From Altererythrobacter sp. CAU 1644 (GTDB taxonomy: Bacteria; Pseudomonadota; Alphaproteobacteria; Sphingomonadales; Sphingomonadaceae): a stretch of DNA of 64,000 bases. The notes under the pieces were generated by a model, which saw only the letters and a program-made list of their open reading frames with translations, ran no database searches and was not told where the DNA came from. The translations under genes and the position numbers were made by a program. This document shows positions 46,673-55,675 of this stretch, piece by piece (position 1 is the first letter of the stretch; each line of letters opens with the position of its first letter). The stretch covers positions 2,980,352 to 3,044,351 of the forward strand of contig NZ_CP121106.1 in the NCBI RefSeq assembly GCF_029623755.1, given 5' to 3'.

Positions 46673-48211
46673 CTAACCCAACCCCGCAGTCTCCAGCAGC
46701 GCCTGCGTGCTCGCATCGAAGCTCGCGCCGCCTGCCTCGACGTCATTGGCCATCTTCTTGCCCAGCTCGACCCCGAACTGGTCGAAGGGGTTGATGCCCA
46801 CCAGCACGGCGTTCGCGAATACCCGATGCTCGTGGAAGGCGATGAGCGCGCCGAGCGTCGCCCCGTCGAGGTCGTCGCACAGCATGGTCGCACTCGGCCG
46901 GTCGCCCGGGAACGCGCGTGCCGGGTCCTTGCCGTCCTTCGCCATGTTGCCGCCCGCCATCAGCGCCGCCCCTTGAGCGAAGCAGTTGGCCAACAGGATG
47001 CGGTGATGTGCCGGGTCGAGCGCGTCGCCGGGCGCGATGCTGGCAATGAAGTCGACCGGGATGAGATGCGTGCCCTGGTGGAGCAGCTGGAATACCGCAT
47101 GCTGCGCGTCGGTCCCCACCCCGCCCCAGGTGATCGGCGCTGTCGAGGCGTCGACCGGATCGCCGCCCGACGTCACGCGCTTGCCATTGCTCTCCATCTC
47201 GAGCTGCTGGAGATAATCGGGAAACAGCGATAGCCGCTCGTCATAGGCGAAGACCGCGCGCGTCTGGCAGCCGCGCAGCCGTGCGTAGTACTGGTCGGCA
47301 AAGGCAGCGCGCAGGCACAGGTTCGCGCGCCCGTCATTGTCGCGGAAATGCTCATCGACCGCCCGTGCCCCGGCCAGCATCGCGGCAAACTCGTCCCAGC
47401 CGACCGCCAGCGCCACCGGGAAGCCGATCGAAGACCAGATCGAGTAGCGTCCGCCCACGCTCTCGGCGAAGGGTAGCACGCGCGTTTCGTCGACGCCCCA
47501 TTCCACCGCCTTCTCGGGCGAAGCGGTAAGCGCCACCACGCGACCTGTCGGGTCCGTCACGCCATTGTCTTCCAGCCATTTGAGCGCGCTCTGGGCGTTG
47601 GTCATGGTCTCGATCGTGGTGAAGGTCTTGCTCGCAACCGCGACCAGAGTGGTCGCAGGGTCGCAGGCGGCAAAGGCGGCCTCCAGCGCCACGCCATCGA
47701 TGTTCGATACGACATGGACATCGACCAGCGCGAGATCGCGTGTAAGCGCATCGACTGCGAGAGCCGGCCCCAACGCGCTGCCCCCGATGCCGATGTGGAT
47801 CAGATGATTGATTTCGCCCAGCGCCCCCTGGTGGATCGCCTCGACCAGCATGCGCATGCGGGCGTGTAGCGCCATGGCTTCTTCGACCACCGGCGCGGCG
47901 CCGATGCCGCGTTCGGCCGTGTGCGTTGCTGCGCGCCCCTCGGTGACGTTGATCTTCTCGCCGCCAAGCAGCGCAGCGCGCTTGTCCCTGAAATCGGTCG
48001 CATCAGCAAGCTTTTCGAAACCTGCGAGCAATTCATCCGACAGATGCGTCTTCGACCAATCGAACAGGATGCCGCTGTCGCCTTCTTCGGCCTGCCATTC
48101 GATCCTGTCGCTCATGGCGGCAACGCGACCCTCGTCCTCGAACAGATCGGCAAGCGTGGGCTGCGGCAATCCTCGCAGATAATCCCAGGCATTGGCGATT
48201 GCGTCACTCAT
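46673..48211 (-). CDS. pgi: Glucose-6-phosphate isomerase
   Basis: The 512-aa enzyme interconverts glucose-6-P and fructose-6-P. Visible: HIGIGGSALGPALAV (phosphate loop), SKTFTTIETMTNA, GGRYSIWSSIGFPVAL, LEMESNGKRV (Glu), GTDAQHAVFQLLHQGT (His), and a C-terminal NPFDQFGVELGK (catalytic Lys). Length is at the short end of the PGI range. ATG 48211 has AAGGG upstream. It is divergent from lepB by 48 bp. Confidence 0.95.
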   Translation of the reverse strand: MSDAIANAWDYLRGLPQPTLADLFEDEGRVAAMSDRIEWQAEEGDSGILFDWSKTHLSDELLAGFEKLADATDFRDKRAALLGGEKINVTEGRAATHTAERGIGAAPVVEEAMALHARMRMLVEAIHQGALGEINHLIHIGIGGSALGPALAVDALTRDLALVDVHVVSNIDGVALEAAFAACDPATTLVAVASKTFTTIETMTNAQSALKWLEDNGVTDPTGRVVALTASPEKAVEWGVDETRVLPFAESVGGRYSIWSSIGFPVALAVGWDEFAAMLAGARAVDEHFRDNDGRANLCLRAAFADQYYARLRGCQTRAVFAYDERLSLFPDYLQQLEMESNGKRVTSGGDPVDASTAPITWGGVGTDAQHAVFQLLHQGTHLIPVDFIASIAPGDALDPAHHRILLANCFAQGAALMAGGNMAKDGKDPARAFPGDRPSATMLCDDLDGATLGALIAFHEHRVFANAVLVGINPFDQFGVELGKKMANDVEAGGASFDASTQALLETAGLG

Positions 48212-48259
48212 CGTGAAAACCCTTTCTTGGCGCTTCACTGGCGACTAGGGACGTCGGCG

Positions 48260-49090
48260 ATGGATGGAAAGACCGAAGATACGATTGCGCGACCAGAAGC
48301 GGCCGCACAGGAAAAGGAAAGCCTGGGCAGCTTCGCTCTGTTCGTGCTGAAGCTTGCGCTGGCGGTGATGATCTTCCGCAGTTTCTTCTTTTCGCCCTTC
48401 TCCATTCCTTCCGAAAGTATGCTGCCACGGCTGTGGAATGGCGACTACCTGATCGCATCCAAGTGGCCTTACGGTTTCACGCGCTATTCCTTGCCGTTCA
48501 ACCTGCCGCTGATCCCGGGTCGCATCATGGCCAGCCAACCGGAACGTGGCGATGTGGTGATATTCAAGCACCCGATCGATGGCAGCGACTACATCAAGCG
48601 TGTCATCGCACTACCGGGGGATACCGTCGAACTACGCGACGGGCAGATCATCCTGAATGGCAAGCCGGTAGACAAGAAGCGGGTCGAGGACTTCGTAATC
48701 CCCGTCTCACCAAACACCGAATGCGCCTGGGGCGCCGTGGAAGGGCGCGATATCGAGGGCGAAGCGGTCTGCCGCTACAAGCAGTTCGAGGAAACTCTGC
48801 CATCGGGCAAGACCTACCGAGTGCTTGATTTCGGCCAGACGCCCGCCGACAATTACGGCCCGGCCATCGTTCCGGAGGGGCGTATGTTCCTGCTGGGCGA
48901 TAATCGCGATAATTCGCAGGATAGCCGCTTTCCGGCCGCCCCTGCCGGCGGCATCGGGCTGGTGCCGCAGGACAATCTGGTGGGCAAGGCTTCCGTAGTG
49001 ATGTGGTCGACCGATGGCGGTGCCGAATGGGTCAATCCTCTCAGCTGGTTCTCGGCAGCGCGCTGGGACCGGATGACGGATGGAATATGA
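48260..49090 (+). CDS. lepB: Signal peptidase I
   Basis: The 276-aa enzyme cleaves Sec/Tat signal peptides at the membrane. It has one N-terminal helix (LFVLKLALAVMIFRSFFF), then FSIPSESMLP (nucleophile Ser), ERGDVVIFKHP, DYIKRVIALPGD (general-base Lys) and MFLLGDNRDNSQDSR. The loop between ALPGD and the last box carries a two-Cys insert (NTECAWG..EAVCRYK). ATG 48260 is fixed by the neighbour; the frame from 47921 runs antisense through pgi. It overlaps rnc (ATGA). Confidence 0.95.
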   Translation: MDGKTEDTIARPEAAAQEKESLGSFALFVLKLALAVMIFRSFFFSPFSIPSESMLPRLWNGDYLIASKWPYGFTRYSLPFNLPLIPGRIMASQPERGDVVIFKHPIDGSDYIKRVIALPGDTVELRDGQIILNGKPVDKKRVEDFVIPVSPNTECAWGAVEGRDIEGEAVCRYKQFEETLPSGKTYRVLDFGQTPADNYGPAIVPEGRMFLLGDNRDNSQDSRFPAAPAGGIGLVPQDNLVGKASVVMWSTDGGAEWVNPLSWFSAARWDRMTDGI

Positions 49091-49758
49091 GCGGCATCTC
49101 GCAAGACACCCGTGACTGGCTCGCGCAATTGGGCGTGATACCGCAAGACGACCGCCTGTGGCTCGCCGCGCTCACGCACGGCAGCTACGAGGCAGACCGC
49201 AATTACGAACGGCTTGAATTCCTCGGTGACCGGGTACTTGGCCTGTCGATCGCCGAGTGGCTTTACGCGGAAAACAACGCGCCGGAAGGGAAACTGTCGC
49301 AGCGTCTCAATGCACTGGTCAGCGGCGCGACCTGCGCCCGCGTCGCGCGCAGTATCGGCCTTCCAGACCATATCCGTCTCGGCAAGCAGGCCCGCGAAGA
49401 TGGCGCGCGCGACAGCGACAATATCCTGGGCGATGTGATGGAAGCGCTGCTGGGCGCGCATTTCCTCGACCACGGGTTCGAGCCTACCCGCGATCTCGTT
49501 CGCCGCCTATGGGCCGATGTGTTCGCCGGTGATCTGGGCGAGCGCAAGCACCCCAAGAGCGCGCTGCAGGAATGGGCGGCGGGCAATCGCCGCAAGCCCC
49601 CGGAATACGAGCTCGTCGCGCGTGACGGACCCGATCATGCGGCACGCTTTACCGTGCGAGTCTCGGTTCTCAACGTCGGCTCGGCCGAGGCGACCGCCTC
49701 GAACAAGCAGGAAGCGGAAAAGCTCGCCGCCGAAGCCTTTATGGAGCAGTTTGGATGA
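49087..49758 (+). CDS. rnc: Ribonuclease III
   Basis: The 223-aa RNase III cuts double-stranded RNA in rRNA maturation and mRNA decay. The catalytic domain has NYERLEFLGDRVLGLSIAEWLY (signature) and DSDNILGDVMEALLGAHFLD. The double-stranded RNA-binding domain (HPKSALQEWAAGNRRKPPEYELV... SNKQEAEKLAAEAFM) follows. The starts and stops of lepB, rnc and era overlap by 4 bp each, giving one coupled operon. Confidence 0.96.
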   Translation: MSGISQDTRDWLAQLGVIPQDDRLWLAALTHGSYEADRNYERLEFLGDRVLGLSIAEWLYAENNAPEGKLSQRLNALVSGATCARVARSIGLPDHIRLGKQAREDGARDSDNILGDVMEALLGAHFLDHGFEPTRDLVRRLWADVFAGDLGERKHPKSALQEWAAGNRRKPPEYELVARDGPDHAARFTVRVSVLNVGSAEATASNKQEAEKLAAEAFMEQFG

Positions 49759-50660
49759 GTGAAACCACCGCCACCCGTTGCGGTGTCGTCGCCGTGATCG
49801 GCGCGCCCAACGCAGGCAAGTCGACGCTGGTGAACCAGCTTGTCGGCCAGAAGGTCGCAATTACCTCGGCCAAGGCACAGACCACCCGCGCCCGCATGCT
49901 CGGCATTGCCTTGCATGAGCAGACGCAGATGATCCTGGTCGATACACCCGGCATTTTCGCGCCCAAGCGGCGGCTCGACCGCGCAATGGTGAGTGCCGCA
50001 TGGGAAGGCGCGGAAGCTGCCGACGCCGTGTTGCTCCTGGTCGATCCGATCAAGCAGCGGCGGCACGAACTCGAACCGCTGTTCGAAGCGCTTGCGGCGC
50101 GCCCGGAGCGCAAGATCCTTGTGCTCAACAAGGTCGACAAGGCGAAGAAAGAACCGCTGCTCGAACTGGCGCAAGAACTGGCCGGGAAGATCGGGTTTTC
50201 CGAGGTGTTTTTCGTGTCGGCGTTGACCGGGGACGGCGTGCCCGAAATGAAGGATGCTCTAGCCAAGCTGATGCCCGAGGGTGTGTGGCATTATCCTGAA
50301 GACCAGGTCTCTGATGCCTCGGAACGCCTGCTGGCCGCCGAAATCACCCGGGAACAGCTGTACCAGCAGCTCCACGAGGAACTGCCCTACGATTCAGCCG
50401 TCCGCCCAGAATTGTACAAGCATCGGCCCGATGGGAGCCTCGAAATCCACCAGCAGATCGTGGTCGGACGCGACAGCCAGAAGCCGATCGTGCTCGGCAA
50501 GGGCGGTCAGCGGATCAAGGCAATCGGCGAAGCCGCACGTGCGGAGTTGAGCGAAATCCTCGGTGTGACCGTCCACCTCTACCTGCACGTGAAGGTCAGC
50601 GAGAACTGGGCCGAGGACAAGGAAGTGTTCGAGGAAATGGGGCTCGACTGGGTGCGCTGA
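49755..50660 (+). CDS. era: GTPase Era
   Basis: The 301-aa GTPase has G1 GAPNAGKSTLVNQL, the switch T in TTRARMLG, G3 DTPGIF, G4 NKVDK, and SAL as G5. A C-terminal KH domain (KPIVLGKGGQRIKAIGEAARAELSEILG) binds the 3' end of 16S rRNA, assisting 30S assembly. ATG overlaps rnc by 4 bp. Length and order are standard for the lepB-rnc-era cluster. Confidence 0.97.
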   Translation: MSETTATRCGVVAVIGAPNAGKSTLVNQLVGQKVAITSAKAQTTRARMLGIALHEQTQMILVDTPGIFAPKRRLDRAMVSAAWEGAEAADAVLLLVDPIKQRRHELEPLFEALAARPERKILVLNKVDKAKKEPLLELAQELAGKIGFSEVFFVSALTGDGVPEMKDALAKLMPEGVWHYPEDQVSDASERLLAAEITREQLYQQLHEELPYDSAVRPELYKHRPDGSLEIHQQIVVGRDSQKPIVLGKGGQRIKAIGEAARAELSEILGVTVHLYLHVKVSENWAEDKEVFEEMGLDWVR

Positions 50661-50686
50661 GCGCCGTCCTGTGAGATAGGAAAGGG

Positions 50687-51940
50687 ATGCCAGCCCTCGA
50701 CCAGCTCCTCCAGATTGGTTCAGCCCTCGCGGTCGGCCTGCTGATTGGGATCGAGCGGGGTTGGAAACTGCGCGACATGGCGGAAGGCACACGCGTTGCC
50801 GGCATCCGTACCTTCACCTTGCTCGGCCTCGCAGCCGGCTTGTCTGGCCTGATGCACGCCAGCGGCCAGATTATCGTGCCGGGGGCCATGATTGCCGGCG
50901 CCGTTGCGATTGTCGTGATCGGCTATGCGCGCGCGACCAATTTCGAGGGCAGGCCCGACGCGACCTCGGCGGCGGCCGCCATCGTGACCTTGGGATTGGG
51001 CTATCTGGGTGGAAGCGGAGAACCGGCGCTCGCCGTCGGCGGGGCGGCTGTAGTGACGCTTGTGCTGGCGTTGCGCAATGAACTGCACGGCATGGTGGAC
51101 GCACTCGACCGCGCGGATGTGCACGCCTTTGCTCGCTATGCAGTGATTGCGCTAGCGGTCTTCCCCTTTCTGCCTGAGGGCAGGTATGGACCTTATGACG
51201 CGTGGGAGCCCCGGACGCTTTGGTTCGTCGTTGTCATTGTCACTGGCTTCTCCTTCGTCGGCTATGTCGCCAACCGCCTGTTCGGAGCGCGTCGCGGCAC
51301 CATCGCAACAGCAATTATCGGGGGGGCGTACAGCTCCACGGCAGTGACCCACTCCTTTGCCCAGAGGCTCGGCGCGGGCGAAGGCGGAGGCGCGGAAAAC
51401 GCCGGAATCGCACTGGCCACGGCAGTCATGTACCTGCGCGTGATCGTGCTAGTGACCATATTGGCGAGCCCGCTGCTCGCGCCCTTCGTGGTTCTGGTCG
51501 CGCCGGCCCTCGTCGTGGGGGTCGGGGTCAGTTACTGGCTCTATCGCCGCGCGGAACACAGCACCGGCCCGGCTCCACCAGGCAATCCGATCGCCCTGCT
51601 CCCCGCCTTGAGCTTCGTCGCCTTCGTTGCGGCGGCGGCGGTGGCGGCACGCTGGGCGCAGGGGCGATTTGGTGAAGAGGGGATCGCCATACTGTTGCTG
51701 CTGATGGGCAGCATGGATGTAGATGCGGCCATCGTTACCGCTGGAGGGTTGGAGCCGGGTACGATTGCGCCAAGGCTAGCCGCGCTTGCGATCGCCGGAA
51801 CGATCCTTGCGAACATGACCGTCAAGCTCGGCGTGACCCTGGCCTATGGCAAAGGGAATGCGCGCCCCGCGGCCTGGGCCCTGCTCGCCAGCATGGTCGC
51901 GCTGTCGATCAGCCTCGGACTGGGTTATTTGAACCTGTAA
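50687..51940 (+). CDS. MgtC/SapB-DUF4010 membrane protein
   Basis: The 417-aa protein is an N-terminal MgtC-like bundle (IGSALAVGLLIGIERGWKLRDMAEGTRVAGIRTFTLLGLAAGL; ERG motif) followed by a DUF4010 membrane domain with ~8 helices. The family is widespread in Proteobacteria; a transport or cation-related role is likely but unproven. It lies 26 bp after era and ends at a small hairpin shared with the convergent response regulator gene. Confidence 0.88.
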   Translation: MPALDQLLQIGSALAVGLLIGIERGWKLRDMAEGTRVAGIRTFTLLGLAAGLSGLMHASGQIIVPGAMIAGAVAIVVIGYARATNFEGRPDATSAAAAIVTLGLGYLGGSGEPALAVGGAAVVTLVLALRNELHGMVDALDRADVHAFARYAVIALAVFPFLPEGRYGPYDAWEPRTLWFVVVIVTGFSFVGYVANRLFGARRGTIATAIIGGAYSSTAVTHSFAQRLGAGEGGGAENAGIALATAVMYLRVIVLVTILASPLLAPFVVLVAPALVVGVGVSYWLYRRAEHSTGPAPPGNPIALLPALSFVAFVAAAAVAARWAQGRFGEEGIAILLLLMGSMDVDAAIVTAGGLEPGTIAPRLAALAIAGTILANMTVKLGVTLAYGKGNARPAAWALLASMVALSISLGLGYLNL

Positions 51941-51960
51941 GCTGACCTGAGAGGGTCGGC
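51939..51960. terminator. Hairpin between convergent genes
   Basis: AGCTGACC and GGTCGGCT form an 8-bp stem (one G-U) around TGAGAG, between the DUF4010 and response regulator stops. It may terminate both strands, although no T tract follows. Confidence 0.4.
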
Positions 51961-51969
51961 TTCGGCCGC

Positions 51970-52635
51970 TCATTCCACGCCAAGTTTTTCCAGCTTTGCC
52001 TTCAGCGCAGATTCCTCGAATGGTTTGACGATGTAATCGTCGGCACCTGCCCGGATGCCCTCGTGGACATCCTTCGCCGAGCCCTTGGAGGTACAGAATA
52101 CCACTGTCGGAGCACGCGGTGTGGGGATCGCGCGCAGGGCAGCGACGAATTCCGGGCCGCCCATGACCGGCATCTGCCAGTCGGTCAGGATCAGATCGGG
52201 CATGCGCTGCTTGCAGCGGGCCAGTGCTTCCTCGCCGTTCTCTGCCTCGATTACCTGATAGCCCAGGCTGACCGCGATCTTGCTCGAGACCTTGCGAATC
52301 ACGCGGCTGTCATCGACGATCAGGCACAGCTTGGAGCGGGCCTGACGGGTTTCATGGATGTCGCGCATCGCCTTTGCCTGCCGGACAATGGCGTCAGTAT
52401 CAGTGTCAGTGTCGGAGGCGGGTGTGGACTCGGTCGCAATCGGTGGAGCAGGATCGTCGGCGAGCGCGTGCGCATCGACGACATCCTCGTCAAATTCCTC
52501 CTCATCGGAAGCAACCTCGAGTTCGCCCAGTTCGCGGCCCGCCTCGGCCAGTTTTTCGGCAAGCGTCTTGCGCTCTCCCTCTGGCGTGGCCTTGCCCGCG
52601 TGGGGGCCGGTGCTGCGTTTGATCAGATTTTGAAT
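51970..52635 (-). CDS. Response regulator receiver protein with acidic N-terminal extension
   Basis: The C-terminal ~125 residues form a CheY-like receiver: LIVDDSRVIRKV, phospho-Asp in LILTDWQMPVMGG, Thr in VFCTSKGS, and KPF. About 90 residues precede it (AEKLAEAGRELGELEVASDEEEFDEDVV..DTDTDTDAIV), acidic but with coding-like codon use. No ATG/GTG/TTG starts this extension. ATT 52635 behind GGGAG, or CTG 52626, would overlap the upstream gene; otherwise ATG 52368 gives a bare 132-aa receiver. It has no output domain, so it probably acts by protein contact. Confidence 0.78.
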   Translation of the reverse strand: MQNLIKRSTGPHAGKATPEGERKTLAEKLAEAGRELGELEVASDEEEFDEDVVDAHALADDPAPPIATESTPASDTDTDTDAIVRQAKAMRDIHETRQARSKLCLIVDDSRVIRKVSSKIAVSLGYQVIEAENGEEALARCKQRMPDLILTDWQMPVMGGPEFVAALRAIPTPRAPTVVFCTSKGSAKDVHEGIRAGADDYIVKPFEESALKAKLEKLGVE

Positions 52636-52895
52636 GGTTCGAGCTCCCGCTGGATGTCGAAACCATCGCCGATCAGGTCGCCACCATTTTCGCCAGGAGT
52701 CATGCGGACATGGAGATAGGGTATCCAGACATCGCCATATTCGGCCTTCTGGTACCACACGTCGAGCACATCGTAGCTCGCCCACATCCCATCCGGTCCA
52801 CGCAGGCGAAGCCCTTCGCCGATGCGCGGGACCGCAGCAAAACGCAGCCGCTCCTGCGACTGGTTCGTCTCGTTCTGGACTTCGATTTCGATCAC
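52623..52895 (-). CDS. Small beta-rich protein coupled to the response regulator, unknown function
   Basis: The ~90-aa protein reads MIEIEVQNETNQSQERLRFAAVPRIGEGLRLRGPDGMWASYDVLDVWYQKAEYGDVWIPYLHVRM..., suggesting alternating beta strands, with no signal or membrane helix. GTG 52895 has GAGGA nine bases upstream; a TTG at 52952 is less likely. Its TGA overlaps the region where the response regulator frame begins. No family recognised. It is 91 bp from topA. Confidence 0.65.
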   Translation of the reverse strand: MIEIEVQNETNQSQERLRFAAVPRIGEGLRLRGPDGMWASYDVLDVWYQKAEYGDVWIPYLHVRMTPGENGGDLIGDGFDIQRELEPFKI

Positions 52896-52986
52896 GCGAT
52901 AGGTCCTCAGTAATGAGGATGGGATAGCGCCGAATTCTTGATTAATTGCCAACGTGCGACAGTGAATATGTCACGGGCAAACAAGG

Positions 52987-55515
52987 TTACTTTGCGCTTG
53001 CCGCCTTCTTTTTCGCGGGGCTTTTCCGTCGCTTCTTCTTGGCCGGCCCCTTGGCGGCGCGAGCATCGATCAGCTCGATCGCCTGCGCTTCAGTCACGTC
53101 CTCGGGCTTCACATCCTTGGGGATCGTGGCGTTGGTCGTACCATCGGTGACATAGGGACCGTAGCGCCCCGGCATGACCTTGATCTCGCCACCCGAAGTC
53201 GGGTGCGCGCCCAGCACCTTGATCGGTTCGGCCTTGCCGCGCCCTCCCCCGCCGCGATTGGCCGCCTGGGCGAGAATATCGACCGCGCGGTTCATGCCGA
53301 CGTCGAACACTTCGCGCGTGTTCGACAGTTTCCCGTATTTGCCATCGTGGCGCAGATAGGGACCGTAACGACCGATCGCCGCTTCGATCTCCTTGCCCGT
53401 TTCCGGATGTGCGCCCACGATCCGTGGCAGGTTCAGCAACTTGATCGCCCATTCGAGATCGAAATCGTCGAGATCCTTGGGAATCGAGGCGCGCTTCTTC
53501 GCGCCATCGACTTCCATCTCGATATATGGTCCGAAGCGCCCGGTCTTGCGATGGATTTGCGCGCCCGTCTCAGGATCGGTGCCCATGATGCCGTCTTCCG
53601 CGCCATCGTCGCCATTGCCGTTGCCGCCCGGCTGGGCGAAGCGGCGGGTGTACTTGCATTCGGGATAGTTGGCGCAGGCGATGAAGGCGCCATAGCGCCC
53701 ACCACGCAGCGCCAGCTTGCCGCCCTCGCGGCCCTCATCGCGGCACAGCGGGCAGGCGCGCGGGTCGCCGCCATCTTCGCTTGCGGGGAAGAGAAAATCG
53801 GAGAGATATTCGTCCAGCACCTCGGTCACTTCCGAGGGCATCTTCTCCATTACCTCGTCGGCCTTCGGCTTGAAATCTTTCCAGAACTTGGCGAGCAGGT
53901 CCTTGTAGGCTTCACGCCCATCCGACACGGTGTCGAGCTCGTCCTCCATCCCCGCGGTGAAGTCATAGGCGACATAGGTCGGGAAGAAGCGCTCGAGGAA
54001 AGCGGTCAGCAGGCGACCCGATTCCTCGGCAAAGAAGCGGTTCTTCTCCATCCGCACATAGTCGCGGTCGCGCAGAGTCTGAATGGTCGAGGCATAGGTC
54101 GAGGGACGCCCGATGCCGAGTTCCTCGAGCCGCTTGACCAGCGAGGCCTCGGAATAGCGCGGCGGCGGCTGGGTGAAATGCTGGTTGGCCTCGACCGCTT
54201 TCTTGTGCGGGCAATCGCCCTTGTGCATGGTCGGCAGCAGGCCGTCCTCGTCATCGTCCGAATTCTCGTCGAAGCCTTCCTGGTAGACCGCGAGGAATCC
54301 CGGGAACTTCACCACCTGGCCGGTCGCGCGCAATTCGTGCTGGCCGGTCGGGTCGCGCAGGGTGACGGTAGTGCGTTCGAGTTGCGCCGCCGACATCTGG
54401 CTCGCCATCGCGCGCTTGAAAATCAGCGTATAGAGCTTGGCCTCGTCGCCCGAACCCGCATGGTCACGCTCGAAATTGGTCGGACGGATCGCCTCGTGCG
54501 CTTCCTGCGCGTTCTTGGCTTTGGTCGAATAGAAGCGCGGTTTCTCGGGCAGGTAGCTCTTGTCGTAGCGGCTGCCGATCGCATCGCGCAGCGCATTGAT
54601 CGCACCTGGGTCCATCTGCACGCCATCGGTACGCATGTAGGTGATCGCGCCTGCCTCGTAGAGCGACTGGGCGCAGCGCATGGTGTGGCTGGCCGAGAAG
54701 CCAAGCTTGCGCGCAGCCTCCTGCTGCAGGGTCGAGGTCGTAAAGGGCGGTGCCGGATTGCGCTTGAGCGGCTTGGTCTCGATATCCTCGATGGTAAAGC
54801 GCGCACCCTCGACCGCCGCCTTGGCCGCCATCGCGCTGCCCTCGTTGCCGAGCGTCAGCTTGTCGAGTTTCTCGCCGTTGAACCGCACCAGCCGCGCATC
54901 GAAATCGGTCCCATCATGCGCCAGCTTGGCGATGACCGACCAGTATTCGTCGGGCCGGAAGATCTCGATTTCGTGCTCGCGCTCGCAGATCAGCCGCAGC
55001 GCCACCGACTGGACCCGCCCCGCCGACTTGGCGCCGGGAAGCTTGCGCCACAAGACGGGCGAGAGCGTAAAGCCGAACAGATAGTCGAGCGCACGGCGCG
55101 CGAGATAGGCGTCGATCAGGTCGGTATCTAGTTCGCGCGGACTCTTCATCGCCTCGGTCACCGCATTCTTGGTGATCGCGTTGAAAGTGACCCGGTCGAC
55201 CTTCGCCGGCAGTGCCTTGCGCTTCGCTAGCAGTTCCTTGACGTGCCAGCTGATCGCTTCGCCTTCACGATCAGGGTCGGTCGCGAGGACGAGGCGCGAG
55301 GCATTCTTCGCGGCGTCGGCGATCTCCTTGAAGCGGCTCTGCTTGTCGCGATAGAGTTCCCAATCCATCGCAAAGTCCTCGTCAGGACGTACGCTGCCAT
55401 CCTTGGGCGGCAGGTCGCGAACGTGACCGTAGCTGGCCAGGACCTTGAAGTCCGAACCCAGGTATTTTTCGATTGTCTTCGCCTTGGCTGGCGACTCAAC
55501 GATTACGAGCTGCAT
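52987..55515 (-). CDS. topA: DNA topoisomerase I (type IA)
   Basis: The 842-aa enzyme relaxes negative supercoils. Visible: Toprim VIVESPAKAKTIEKYLG and ATDPDREGEAISWH; the GRVQSVALRLICERE signature; the active-site Tyr in ITYMRTDGVQM (~310); a topo C4 zinc finger (CPLCRDEGREG...GAFIACANYPEC); then three further repeats (GRFGPYIEME, GRYGPYLRHD, GRYGPYVTDG) and a Lys-rich C-terminus. It is unusually close to a 26-nt alternating purine-pyrimidine tract 33 bp upstream of ATG 55515. Confidence 0.97.
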   Translation of the reverse strand: MQLVIVESPAKAKTIEKYLGSDFKVLASYGHVRDLPPKDGSVRPDEDFAMDWELYRDKQSRFKEIADAAKNASRLVLATDPDREGEAISWHVKELLAKRKALPAKVDRVTFNAITKNAVTEAMKSPRELDTDLIDAYLARRALDYLFGFTLSPVLWRKLPGAKSAGRVQSVALRLICEREHEIEIFRPDEYWSVIAKLAHDGTDFDARLVRFNGEKLDKLTLGNEGSAMAAKAAVEGARFTIEDIETKPLKRNPAPPFTTSTLQQEAARKLGFSASHTMRCAQSLYEAGAITYMRTDGVQMDPGAINALRDAIGSRYDKSYLPEKPRFYSTKAKNAQEAHEAIRPTNFERDHAGSGDEAKLYTLIFKRAMASQMSAAQLERTTVTLRDPTGQHELRATGQVVKFPGFLAVYQEGFDENSDDDEDGLLPTMHKGDCPHKKAVEANQHFTQPPPRYSEASLVKRLEELGIGRPSTYASTIQTLRDRDYVRMEKNRFFAEESGRLLTAFLERFFPTYVAYDFTAGMEDELDTVSDGREAYKDLLAKFWKDFKPKADEVMEKMPSEVTEVLDEYLSDFLFPASEDGGDPRACPLCRDEGREGGKLALRGGRYGAFIACANYPECKYTRRFAQPGGNGNGDDGAEDGIMGTDPETGAQIHRKTGRFGPYIEMEVDGAKKRASIPKDLDDFDLEWAIKLLNLPRIVGAHPETGKEIEAAIGRYGPYLRHDGKYGKLSNTREVFDVGMNRAVDILAQAANRGGGGRGKAEPIKVLGAHPTSGGEIKVMPGRYGPYVTDGTTNATIPKDVKPEDVTEAQAIELIDARAAKGPAKKKRRKSPAKKKAASAK

Positions 55516-55547
55516 TGAACCCCTGTCAGTCCTTCTGAACGCGCTTT

Positions 55548-55573
55548 CACGCGTATACGTGTACGTACGCGCG
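55548..55573. promoter_or_regulatory. 26-nt perfect alternating purine-pyrimidine tract upstream of topA
   Basis: From C55548 to G55573 every step alternates pyrimidine-purine (CA, CG, TA, TG dinucleotides), broken by TC on the left and GA on the right. Such tracts, especially CG-rich ones, can flip to Z-DNA under negative supercoiling. Lying 33 bp before the topA ATG, it sits where a promoter or 5' leader would be. That it senses supercoiling is inference. Confidence 0.6.
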
Positions 55574-55675
55574 AAGGTGGGGCCGCTGAATCACCTTCGT
55601 CAAGTGGCCTTGGCAAGCCGAGTCCTCGCAGCGAACTGAAACTCGCCCGAAACAAGCCGCAGCACCTTTCAAGCC

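Noticed and set aside
52623..52640. Programmed -1 frameshift joining the small gene and the response regulator
   Set aside because: The frames differ by -1, but no slippery heptamer is present at the junction; re-initiation or a rare start is simpler.
53203..55131. 642-aa plus-strand open frame opposite topA
   Set aside because: Antisense to a conserved gene, with no domain or start signal.
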